Below are positions 5,613-12,381 of a stretch of 14,402 nt of DNA, piece by piece. The first letter of the stretch is position 1, and each line of letters begins with the position of its first letter. Source of the DNA: Treponema sp. UBA3819 (lineage in GTDB: Bacteria > Spirochaetota > Spirochaetia > Treponematales > Treponemataceae); contig DFDV01000054.1 of assembly GCA_002369025.1 (NCBI GenBank), positions 6,533 to 20,934 of the forward strand, in the 5' to 3' direction. The notes under the pieces are model-generated. The model was not told the DNA's origin. It saw only the letters and a program-made list of their open reading frames with translations, and made no database searches. The position numbers and the translations under genes were made by a program.

Positions 5613-8357
5613 ATGAAAAATCTTGTCAAATCAGTCTCGTGTGTTCTTGTTGGAATGGCAGTATTCGGATTTTTTTCATGTAAAGGCGAAACCGAATATG
5701 TGGACAGAATCGTGGAGAAAGAAGTTGAAAAGCCTTCCGATACCACGCCACCTGCCCAAATCAATGCCGAGACGGTAACGGCTACTGCCGGCAACAATAC
5801 AGTGCTTCTTAGTTGGACGAATCCCAGCGATGAAGATTTTTACGGAACGGAAATCAGTTTTGCTCCCGAATCAAGCGGAGTAACGCAGCCGGTTATCGTA
5901 AAGGGGAGCCAGGCACAAAAATCCAGCGTCATCTTCAACGGACTTGCCAACGGCACGGAATATACTTTTACGCTTGTTGCGCTCGACAAAAGCCTGAACA
6001 GGGCGAGTGGTACAACAAAAACGGCAACGCCTGTTTCAAATGCGGACAGCACGCCGCCTGCAAAGGTTACGGAACTTGTTGCCACAGAGGGAAACGGCAA
6101 AATCATTCTCGCATGGACAAACCCCGCTGACGAGGATTTCTTTGGCGTGCGGATTTCAGAAAAGTCAAACGGAGGAACGCTCTCAAACGCTGTCTTTCTG
6201 CAAAACCCCGCCAATACTTTTACCGTTAGCGAACTTGCGAACGGCACGGCTTATGAGTTCAGCGTAATCGCACTTGACAAGGCGCTGAACGAGAGCGGAG
6301 CGGTAACGGCAAGCGGAACGCCAGTTGATTCTGCTGATGAAACGCCACCAGAGAATGTTACGGAACTTACTGTTGTAGCGAATGACGGAAATGCGGTCAT
6401 ATCATGGAAAAATCCAACCGAAACAGATTTTGCCGGTGTAGAAGTAAACGCAAATCCTGCTGTCGGTACGCTTTTCTATCCCCTGCTGTTGCGAAAGGAA
6501 GCAAACACCCTTTCCGTGTCAGGCCTGACGGTGGGAGAAAGTTACGAGTTCATGGTAAAAGCTTACGACCAGAGTCTTAATTTTGCAAGCGGTATCAGCA
6601 AGACAGTAACAGTTGGCGACACCGGCGACCATACTCCGCCACACATCGTGGCAAACTTACGGGCGACTAACAAAGGCGGTGCGGTTCTGCTCACATGGGA
6701 AGAAGCAAACGACACGGACGGCGACCTTTTGTGCTACGAAGTGACCTATGAAAGCGTTGCAATTACCGTCTCAAAAGGCACGAACTACTGCTACGTCACA
6801 AACCTTACCAACGGCACTGAATACACCTTCACGGTAAAAAGCGTGGACACAAGCGGAAACAAGAGCGAGGGAGTAACGACGAAAGAAACGCCAGTTGCGA
6901 TTGATGCTGGTGACACAATGAAAATTGAGCTTTCTGCACCAGAAGCATTGAGCAATACAAGTACTCCCGTTACGGCAAAAATTACAAGCGCGTCAAAAAT
7001 CAAAAAAGTTGTATACAAGAAAAATGGAAGCATGAATGCGGCTGAACTGCTTGCAGATTCTGAAGCAAATAAGGCGACACAAAAAGAAGCGAGTGATGAC
7101 AGTGAATGGACTTTTGACATTACTGCCACAGACGAGAGCGCAAACGGAACTTACACCGTAGCTGCCATAGACGAAGCAGGTCGCGAGGAAGCAGAGCAGA
7201 TAACAATAAACAACTTTGACTTTACGCCGCCAGCAAAAGTAAAGGTGACAAACGCGGTTTATTCTTCTGATTTAAGTGCAATTATTCTAAATTGGACAGA
7301 GCCAGGTGATTCAGACTACGACCATGTAGACATAAGCTTTACAAGCAACAACGGCACAAGTGACAGTACAGCAAGCGAAGCCGTAAGCCTTGCAAAGGGA
7401 ACTACCAATAAAACCTTCAGCAGCATTGACGGAACAAAGGCTTACTACACCTACACCTTCGTAACCTATGACGCACTTGGAAACAAAGGGAAAGCGTATG
7501 CATATAAAGTTTCTGTAAAGACCAGTGTAAGTAACATTCCCGAAGGCTTTGTTGAGGTTTCAGGAAAAACAATAACAGGAAGCGAAACCTGGACACCAAC
7601 ATCAGAAGTGTTTGTAAGCGGAAGAAGTCTTACAATTCCTGATTTGTATGTGTGTGACCACGAGGTAACTCAGGCAGAATACGAAAAATACTGTAAGTAC
7701 GGCTCATCAAGTCAGTACGGCTCATCAAGTCCTTCAAGCATTTACGGAGCAGGAGATAACTACCCGGCATATTATGTTAGCTGGTATGATGCAATCGTTT
7801 ACTGTAACCTGCGGTCAATAGATGAAGACTTGACTCCTGCCTACGCAATCAACGGGGAAACAGACCCGACAAAATGGACAGACATTGTAAGTACAACGAC
7901 AGACGGACTTACAAAATACTGCGGTACTGCATCAACTAACGACACATGGGATGGCATGACATTTGACGAAGATGCCGACGGCTACCGCCTGCCAACAGAA
8001 GCAGAATGGGAATACATAGCAAGGGAAGGAAAAACAAGTGGCACAACATACAGCGGAAGCAATACTATAGGAGATGTGGCATGGTATAAGGAAAACAGTG
8101 GTTCAAAAACCCACGAAGTAAAAAGTGATAAAGTTACTGGCACAGACAGTGAAAACGCCTTGGGCATTTATGACATGAGCGGAAACGTTTGGGAATGGTG
8201 CTGGGACCAGAGTCTTTTCTCTAGCCGCGTCCAGCGCGGCGGTTCTTGGGACGGCAAGGCGGACTACTGCACCGTGTCTTTTCGGAACTACATGCACCCG
8301 AGTTACCGTATGTACAATGTTGGTTTCCGTGTTGTGCGTTCCAGTTCTGCAAATTAA
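5613..8357 (+). CDS. FN3-repeat lipoprotein with C-terminal FGE-sulfatase/C-type-lectin domain (TvpA-like, DGR target type)
   Basis: 914 residues from the ATG at 5613, chosen because AAAGGAG (5597-5603) sits nine bases before it; the in-frame ATG at 5604 directly abuts that RBS. Signal peptide with lipobox FFSC (Cys23), then a charged stalk (VDRIVEKEVEK). Fibronectin-III-like domains start at TPP motifs near residues 45, 145, 240, 340 and 543; a different beta domain lies at about 432-540. Residues ~650-914 are an FGE-sulfatase/SUMF1 domain with its hallmarks: YVCDHEVTQAEYEKYC, YRLPTEAEWEYIAR, ALGIYDMSGNVWEWCWD, RGGSW and VGFRVVRS. In Treponema such domains serve as C-type-lectin-fold display scaffolds, with T. 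denticola TvpA diversified by a DGR. The last ~40 codons here have that variable-region look. A surface ligand-binding role is inferred; enzymatic FGE activity is unlikely. It is divergent from an XRE regulator that probably controls it. Confidence 0.88.
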   Translation: MKNLVKSVSCVLVGMAVFGFFSCKGETEYVDRIVEKEVEKPSDTTPPAQINAETVTATAGNNTVLLSWTNPSDEDFYGTEISFAPESSGVTQPVIVKGSQAQKSSVIFNGLANGTEYTFTLVALDKSLNRASGTTKTATPVSNADSTPPAKVTELVATEGNGKIILAWTNPADEDFFGVRISEKSNGGTLSNAVFLQNPANTFTVSELANGTAYEFSVIALDKALNESGAVTASGTPVDSADETPPENVTELTVVANDGNAVISWKNPTETDFAGVEVNANPAVGTLFYPLLLRKEANTLSVSGLTVGESYEFMVKAYDQSLNFASGISKTVTVGDTGDHTPPHIVANLRATNKGGAVLLTWEEANDTDGDLLCYEVTYESVAITVSKGTNYCYVTNLTNGTEYTFTVKSVDTSGNKSEGVTTKETPVAIDAGDTMKIELSAPEALSNTSTPVTAKITSASKIKKVVYKKNGSMNAAELLADSEANKATQKEASDDSEWTFDITATDESANGTYTVAAIDEAGREEAEQITINNFDFTPPAKVKVTNAVYSSDLSAIILNWTEPGDSDYDHVDISFTSNNGTSDSTASEAVSLAKGTTNKTFSSIDGTKAYYTYTFVTYDALGNKGKAYAYKVSVKTSVSNIPEGFVEVSGKTITGSETWTPTSEVFVSGRSLTIPDLYVCDHEVTQAEYEKYCKYGSSSQYGSSSPSSIYGAGDNYPAYYVSWYDAIVYCNLRSIDEDLTPAYAINGETDPTKWTDIVSTTTDGLTKYCGTASTNDTWDGMTFDEDADGYRLPTEAEWEYIAREGKTSGTTYSGSNTIGDVAWYKENSGSKTHEVKSDKVTGTDSENALGIYDMSGNVWEWCWDQSLFSSRVQRGGSWDGKADYCTVSFRNYMHPSYRMYNVGFRVVRSSSAN
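7696..7731 (+). repeat. 18-bp tandem duplication in the FGE domain
   Basis: Two exact copies of AGTACGGCTCATCAAGTC in tandem, in frame, giving YGSSSQ/YGSSSP. It extends a surface loop by six residues and could expand or contract by slippage. Confidence 0.9.
8226..8342 (+). other. Candidate DGR variable region at the 3' end of the lipoprotein gene
   Basis: Codons for RGGSW (8235-8249) lead to a run in which nearly every position outside a fixed frame (A, C, T, V, S, R, P, R, GFR) is an unusual Tyr/Asp/His/Met/Asn/Ser/Gly residue: D880, G881, K882, D884, Y885, F890, N892-H895, S897, Y898, M900-V903. Most of these codons end in C or T (GAC, GGC, TAC, CAC, TTT, AGT, AAT, GTT), as expected when AAC/AAT template codons are changed at adenines. 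GC is about 57% over 8223-8342, against about 42% in 8101-8160, and Arg is all CGN. VR limits are estimated; template repeat, Avd and reverse transcriptase are not in the window. Confidence 0.65.
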
Positions 8358-8364
8358 AAAACAT

Positions 8365-8410
8365 CTCTCTGTTTGATGAACACGCAAAGGCGTGTAAAAG
8401 AAACAGAGAG
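8365..8410. repeat. Nested hairpin just after the candidate variable region
   Basis: Outer 10-bp inverted repeat CTCTCTGTTT (8365-8374) with AAACAGAGAG (8401-8410). Inside it is a 6-bp hairpin ACACGC-AAAG-GCGTGT (8380-8395). It begins seven bases after the stop codon. There is no T-run on the plus strand (TAAAAAAAC follows), so it is a poor terminator for the upstream gene. In DGRs a hairpin or cruciform downstream of the variable region aids target recognition; that role here is inferred. Confidence 0.7.
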
Positions 8411-8457
8411 TAAAAAAACATGTATTGCACGGTTGAAAATATTTTTTGGAGAGAATT

Positions 8458-9627
8458 ATGGCAGGAAGCCTAGAAGATTACAAAAACCTGCTTGCAAAAG
8501 CTGAAAAAATTATAACTACACACAAATACGAGTGGCAAAAAAGCGGAAAGTATTTCAATGTTTTTTCTACATTGGGAGTAGAATGGAAAGAAGTGTACCA
8601 TACCGCATTTTTGAAAGAACTGCTTGCCCCAAATGGACAGCATGGTCTTGGTGACAACTTCCTCAAAGAGTTTCTTAAACGCATTGATTTTAATAAATCC
8701 CCGTTGGAAAATATTATCGTCAAAAAAGAAGAAAATATCGGAAAAAATGGGCGGCTCGATATTTCAATTTCTTTTATTTGCAATGACAAAAGATATAAAG
8801 TCGTCATTGAAAATAAAATAAGGGAAGTAGACCACGAAGGACAATTGAGAAAATATCTTAACTATTTAAGAACGGAAAACTTTGATGATTATAGACTTGT
8901 CTACTTAACATTAAATGGTGATGATCCTATTGATGAGATTTGTGATGAAGACAAGAAATATTTTCTAACAATGTCTTATAGGAGCGATATCATTTCGTTG
9001 CTGGAAAAAGTCATAAACATTGGAAACATGCCCCCGTATGCAATTGAAGCGGCAATTCGCCAGTATATTTTGAGCCTAAAAATACTTACAAATCAAGGAG
9101 TTGATAAAAATATGGAAGAAGAAATCGAAAATTTGCTTTTAGAAGGGAATAATATTGAATTTGTGCAGGAACTCAATGGCAGAATTGTTCCGCTCAAGAA
9201 AAAAGTTCTTTTTCAATTTATAAGCCTTTTAAAATCTGAGTTTGAGAAAAATGGAAGAAGCGTGTCTATTACTTATAATAACAAAAAAATGGAAATAGAA
9301 GCGACCGTTACAAATTATATCACTAAGAGCGAATCATGGTTACAGTTTACTTTTCCTGTTAAGGACTTCGTTTTTTATGTGACATTTAATCCCGAGGGCT
9401 GGCATTGGGAAGAAGTTAAAAAGGATAACGATGAAAAGAAAAGCAAAGAAAAAACTGAGGAATTTCGGCAAACTCGCGGGACAGAGTTTAAAAATTTCGT
9501 AATTAATTTTAAGCAGTTCGATGATGGTGCAAAACAATTTGCCAGTATGCCTGAAGATGAACAGAGAAAATACATTTCTGATTATGTCGAAGACATTAAA
9601 TCCAAATTGAAGAAATTGGATTTTTGA
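8458..9627 (+). CDS. PD-(D/E)XK nuclease superfamily protein (PDDEXK_4 type)
   Basis: 389 residues from the ATG with GGAGAG four bases upstream. The N-terminal part has the family block FNVFSTLGVEWKEVYHTAFLKELL followed by GLGDNF (about residues 33-68). The catalytic core is GRLDI (D101) and VIENK (E118, K120), followed by a conserved D...QLRKY segment (about 125-133), typical of the PD-(D/E)XK nuclease fold. The C-terminal ~200 residues are unrecognised and end in a Lys-rich helix. Such stand-alone proteins occur in accessory and defence regions; some relatives are suspected restriction-like or anti-phage nucleases, but function here is unproven. There is no methylase or partner gene next to it. 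It lies about 50 bases downstream of the hairpin, with no obvious promoter of its own. Confidence 0.8.
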   Translation: MAGSLEDYKNLLAKAEKIITTHKYEWQKSGKYFNVFSTLGVEWKEVYHTAFLKELLAPNGQHGLGDNFLKEFLKRIDFNKSPLENIIVKKEENIGKNGRLDISISFICNDKRYKVVIENKIREVDHEGQLRKYLNYLRTENFDDYRLVYLTLNGDDPIDEICDEDKKYFLTMSYRSDIISLLEKVINIGNMPPYAIEAAIRQYILSLKILTNQGVDKNMEEEIENLLLEGNNIEFVQELNGRIVPLKKKVLFQFISLLKSEFEKNGRSVSITYNNKKMEIEATVTNYITKSESWLQFTFPVKDFVFYVTFNPEGWHWEEVKKDNDEKKSKEKTEEFRQTRGTEFKNFVINFKQFDDGAKQFASMPEDEQRKYISDYVEDIKSKLKKLDF

Positions 9628-9653
9628 CCAACCATGATTGAAGTGGAGTAAAT

Positions 9654-9798
9654 TCCTCTCCCGCGCAAGGGATAATAACACCTGCCGTAAGGCAGTTCCG
9701 AAGCGGGTTGGGAGCGGAGCGTCAAGTCGCGAAGGAATGGAGCGCCTTGAGCGCGGAAGTGTGGATAGCCCGACCGCCACTTGTGGCGGGTGCGCCCA
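9654..9798 (+). repeat. GC-rich dispersed intergenic repeat, copy B
   Basis: Same block order as copy A: AAGGGATA near the left end, AATGGAGCGC (9736-9745), a GCGC hairpin, AGCCCGACC (9767-9775) and CGCCC (9793-9797). It also contains the hairpins CTGCC-GTAA-GGCAG and CCGCCA-CTTG-TGGCGG. Its right end is joined directly to a truncated XRE gene, as copy A is joined to a truncated uxaB tail. Ends are approximate. Confidence 0.6.
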
Positions 9799-9969
9799 AA
9801 AGAACTTCTGGACGCGCTTTGTGTCATTTTTAATACAACGCCGGCAAGTTTCTTTTACACGGCGCAAGAATTTTCAGGCGACGACAGCCTTTTTGCAAGG
9901 ATTGACTCAGTGATTGACGAGAAGCTTGAAAAACTGGAAATTAAATTGAAGGAAAAAATTAGGAAATAG
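9799..9969 (+). pseudogene. 3' remnant of an XRE-family regulator gene
   Basis: An open frame of 56 codons ending at TAG. It begins KELLDALCVIFNTTPASFFYTAQEF, which is the last helix and flank of an HTH_3 domain (compare LVKIADALEIEVYQLF in the regulator at 601-951), and continues with a charged helical tail (IDEKLEKLEIKLKEKI). The DNA-recognition helices and the start are missing; the GC-rich repeat occupies their place. It is therefore a truncated third regulator, probably not functional. Confidence 0.7.
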
Positions 9970-10028
9970 AATCACGAGCAGGATGAAAACCCTAAGTCCT
10001 TAGCGATATTTCCCCATTGATTCCCCCT

Positions 10029-10412
10029 CTAACTCTCAAACAAATCATCTATCGTGACTTCGCCTTGAACTATGCCGGAATACATGTTTTGCTTTACGCC
10101 GTAAGTGGTTACCATGACAAGCTGGCAGGCTTTCCTTGTTTTCGTTGCGGTTTTGAATGTCCCGATTGTGTTTCGCAGTGAAAGGTCGCAGTCTTTGTCG
10201 ATGGCAAAAGGATGTTCGGAAAATTTCATTTCACAGACATTGATGATACGGTCTCGCCGGTCAATCAGCATGTCAATTTGTGCGCCTTCATGCTCATCCG
10301 TGGCTTTTGTAAACCAAGATGAAGTTTCAGATGCGATTCCGCCAATGCCGAGTTTCTTTTTTATCTGCGCAGTGTGGTCTTTGCAAAGCTGCTCAAAGGT
10401 CAGGCCTGCCAA
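10029..10412 (-). pseudogene. C-terminal fragment of an AAA-type ATPase (DUF234-like end)
   Basis: 127 codons from a TTG at 10412, with no plausible full start. The sequence TFEQLCKDH...GIGGIASETSSWF...GAQIDMLIDRRDRIINVCEMKFS...LRNTIGTFKTATKTRK matches the C-terminal end of ATP-binding proteins of about 480 residues common in Bacteroides and Treponema. The piece carries the PD-(D/E)XK-like D...ExK pattern (IDMLIDR, CEMKFS). The N-terminal P-loop two thirds are absent. It starts 26 bases after the stop of the DUF4143 ATPase on the same strand, so it could still be translated from that message. The frame has no stop or frameshift, which suggests recent truncation or a retained use of the domain. 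Confidence 0.7.
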
Positions 10413-10438
10413 AACCCGGCAATGACAGTACTGCCGAT

Positions 10439-11779
10439 TTATCCCTGCGCAATGTATGGAATCATGTAAATCGGCTCCAGGCGCAGTTGGTCTTCGTTTC
10501 CTACATCTTTTTGGGAAAGCAGGAATTGCTCGCCGGTGCGGTCGGAGTATTTTTTTGCAAATTCGGTGATTGACTGGTGATGCTGGATTGACGAGGATTT
10601 CACTTCAATAGGCACAAGCTTTGTTTTTTGCGAAAGCAGGAAGTCGATTTCGTAATAATGGGAACTGTTGGGCTTTTGCCAGGTGTGATAGTAAAGTTCA
10701 TGCCCGCTGGCCGCAATTTCCTGGGCAATCAGATTTTCGTAGAGGTAGCCGAGATTCGCGTCCAGTTTGTCGCCCATTAACTTTATGTAAATATCTGCGT
10801 AGATTTGGCTTTTGTCGTTGAAAAGCATGGTGGTGAAAAGCCCCGTGTCGGCGAGATAGAGTTTGTATGAGTCAAAATCCTTTGACTGGGAAAGAGTGAT
10901 TTTTGGGTCAGTGGTGTTGTAGCAGGCAAGGACGGTCTTGGAATTGAGCAGATTTGAAAGCAACTCCTGGTCTTTTGCGGTCGTCCGCTTGCCCAGCACA
11001 TTCGAGAGGGTGTAGCGTTTTTTGTTCTGGGAGAGCATGGCTGGAATCGCCTCGTACATCGCGCTGATTCTGCCCGAATCATCAATCTTCATAAAATCGT
11101 CTTTGTACAGTTCGATGATGGCGCGTTTTACAAAATCAATCTCCTCAAAATTTTTCCCGGCGACATAGGCGGCAACGGCTTGAGGCATTCCTCCCACGCA
11201 CATATAAAGGCGCATATCTCGGAGCAGTTTTTGATTCAGCTGATTCCCAAGAGGCTTTTTGAGTTCGTAGAATTTTTGAACCGTCTCATAGTTTCCGCTT
11301 CCGATTGCACGCAGGAATTCCTCGTAGTCCATTGGGTACATTTTGATTTTGTATTCTTCCGACGGAATCACTATGTCTTTTACATTTTTTTTAATGCTTA
11401 AAAGAGAACCTGTCTCAATGTAAGAATAGCGGCCGTCGGCAACAAGATACTTTATGGCCTGACGGGCAAGGGGAAATCTCTGAATTTCGTCAAAAATAAT
11501 AACTGATTCTTTTTCGTGCAACGTGATTCCCGTGGCAGCCTGAAGCCTGAGAAAAAAAACATCGAGTTCAGCAATGTCATCAAAAGCAGCAAGAACATCT
11601 TTTTTGACGCTGGCAAAGTCAATTTTGATGTAAGTGCGGTAGTATTTCTTTGCGAATTCCTCTGCCACAGTGGACTTTCCCACACGACGAGGGCCTTCAA
11701 TAATTGCCGCATATTGAGAACTGTAATTTTCTTTCCATTTTAGAAGCTGGTTTTCTGCCTTACGCCAAAATGCACTCAT
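10439..11779 (-). CDS. AAA_14/DUF4143 family ATP-binding protein
   Basis: 446 residues. Walker A GPRRVGKST (29-37), Walker B VIIFDEIQ (93-100) and an ETGSLLS sensor-like block (about 122-128) define the AAA_14 ATPase. A DUF4143 region follows, and near the C-terminus there is a PD-(D/E)XK-like motif, YEIDFLL (from about 376) and PIEVKSS (390-396), as is usual in this family. Biological role is unknown; the genes are patchily distributed and occur in many copies in anaerobes. The ATG at 11779 has no clear Shine-Dalgarno sequence, so initiation is weak or unusual. The promoter lies among three 33-bp repeats upstream, which implies specific regulation. The partner fragment at 10029-10412 follows on the same strand. 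Confidence 0.85.
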   Translation of the reverse strand: MSAFWRKAENQLLKWKENYSSQYAAIIEGPRRVGKSTVAEEFAKKYYRTYIKIDFASVKKDVLAAFDDIAELDVFFLRLQAATGITLHEKESVIIFDEIQRFPLARQAIKYLVADGRYSYIETGSLLSIKKNVKDIVIPSEEYKIKMYPMDYEEFLRAIGSGNYETVQKFYELKKPLGNQLNQKLLRDMRLYMCVGGMPQAVAAYVAGKNFEEIDFVKRAIIELYKDDFMKIDDSGRISAMYEAIPAMLSQNKKRYTLSNVLGKRTTAKDQELLSNLLNSKTVLACYNTTDPKITLSQSKDFDSYKLYLADTGLFTTMLFNDKSQIYADIYIKLMGDKLDANLGYLYENLIAQEIAASGHELYYHTWQKPNSSHYYEIDFLLSQKTKLVPIEVKSSSIQHHQSITEFAKKYSDRTGEQFLLSQKDVGNEDQLRLEPIYMIPYIAQG

Positions 11780-11793
11780 AATTAGATTTTAGC

Positions 11794-11892
11794 AAAAAGT
11801 GCAGAAATTTCAAGTGTTTATATGCGAAAAAGTGCAGATTTTTCAAGTGAATTTATGTCAAATTGTGCAGAAATTTCAAGTGTTTTTGCTTT
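11794..11892. repeat. Three 33-bp direct repeats upstream of the ATPase gene
   Basis: Units at 11794-11826, 11827-11859 and 11860-11892, exactly 33 bp apart, each with the core GTGCAGAAATTTCAAGTG (middle copy GATTTTTC in place of GAAATTTC). The period is about three helical turns, so all sites face the same side of DNA. The last unit ends at the stop codon of the YcgN-family gene. Confidence 0.9.
11817..11846 (-). promoter_or_regulatory. Promoter of the DUF4143 ATPase gene within the repeats
   Basis: On the minus strand TTGAAA (11841-11846) lies 18 bp before TATAAA (11817-11822). The -35 falls in the middle repeat core and the -10 at the edge of the first, so a protein bound to the repeats would cover the promoter. 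Confidence 0.55.
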
Positions 11893-12327
11893 TCAAATCT
11901 CGTATTCGTCCCAGTCACATTCGTCCACTTCGCTTTCGTGGATTCCGTTCTGTATCAAGATTCCCGCTTCACCCACGCTTTCTTTGCGGCCAGAAACTAG
12001 CGGGTGCCAAGCGGGAAGTGGCTTTCCTTCGTGGACAAGACGGTAAGCGCATGTTTCCGGAAGCCAGTCGCACATACCGACGTTCTTTTTTGTCAGGCGG
12101 ACACAGTTTTTTGCAAGGGCAAAACGGTTGCAATAATTGCTGCATTTTCCAGTTTTTAAATCCAGAAGATTACAGGCAATCCGGGTAAAATGTACTTTTT
12201 CACGCTTTCCATAGCCTGTGATGATTTTTTGAAAACAACAGTTTCCGCAGCCGTCACAAAGGGCTTCCCACTCTTCTTCGTCCATTTGGGAAAGTTCTTT
12301 TGTCTTGTAAAAATCAGGTGAAATCAT
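11893..12327 (-). CDS. YcgN/UPF0260-family cysteine-cluster protein
   Basis: 144 residues, about the usual family length. It has the family signature LCDGCGNCC (residues 23-31), then FTRIACNLLD, CSNYCNRFALAKNCVRLT, WLPETCAYRLVHEGKPLPAWHPL and a tail ending ESEVDECDWDEYEI, and it aligns by eye along its length with E. coli YcgN. The clustered cysteines suggest metal or iron-sulfur binding, but no reaction is established. The ATG at 12327 is preceded by a good TATAAT box and palindromic sequence, so it has its own promoter. The gene marks the return to ordinary chromosomal genes. Confidence 0.88.
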   Translation of the reverse strand: MISPDFYKTKELSQMDEEEWEALCDGCGNCCFQKIITGYGKREKVHFTRIACNLLDLKTGKCSNYCNRFALAKNCVRLTKKNVGMCDWLPETCAYRLVHEGKPLPAWHPLVSGRKESVGEAGILIQNGIHESEVDECDWDEYEI

Positions 12328-12342
12328 ATCGCTTTTGTTTGC

Positions 12343-12379
12343 ATTATAACTAACGTTCGTTATAAAACTATCGTTAGTT
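12343..12379 (-). promoter_or_regulatory. Promoter with inverted-repeat operator for the YcgN-family gene
   Basis: Leftward TATAAT (12343-12348 on the plus strand) overlaps an 8-bp inverted repeat AACTAACG (12348-12355) / CGTTAGTT (12372-12379), with a further AACG-TTCGTT dyad inside. The pattern resembles TetR-type operators. The -35 is weak. The regulator is not in the window. Confidence 0.5.
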
Positions 12380-12381
12380 TG

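Noticed and set aside
7620..8357. Active formylglycine-generating enzyme or sulfatase activator
   Set aside because: The domain is on a lipoprotein, no sulfatase is near, and the C-terminus looks like a diversified ligand face; the scaffold is FGE-like but catalysis is not supported.
8365..8410. Ordinary intrinsic terminator of the lipoprotein gene
   Set aside because: No T-run follows on the coding strand; the run of T would follow only on the opposite strand, where there is no gene to end.
9654..9798. Integron attC site (Treponema carries chromosomal integrons)
   Set aside because: I could not find a convincing pair of core sites at the ends of either GC-rich repeat, and the flanking genes are truncated, unlike intact cassettes.
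9970..10028. Terminator between the XRE remnant and the ATPase fragment
   Set aside because: Only a tiny CTAAG/CTTAG pairing with a two-base gap; no stable hairpin or T-run.
11794..11892. CRISPR-like array
   Set aside because: Only three units, contiguous, with no unique spacers of constant size and no cas genes; operator repeats around a promoter fit better.
11799..12188. Rightward open frame with 11-residue repeats (KFQVF type)
   Set aside because: The repetition is only the 33-bp DNA repeats read in frame, and the rest is antisense to the YcgN-family gene.
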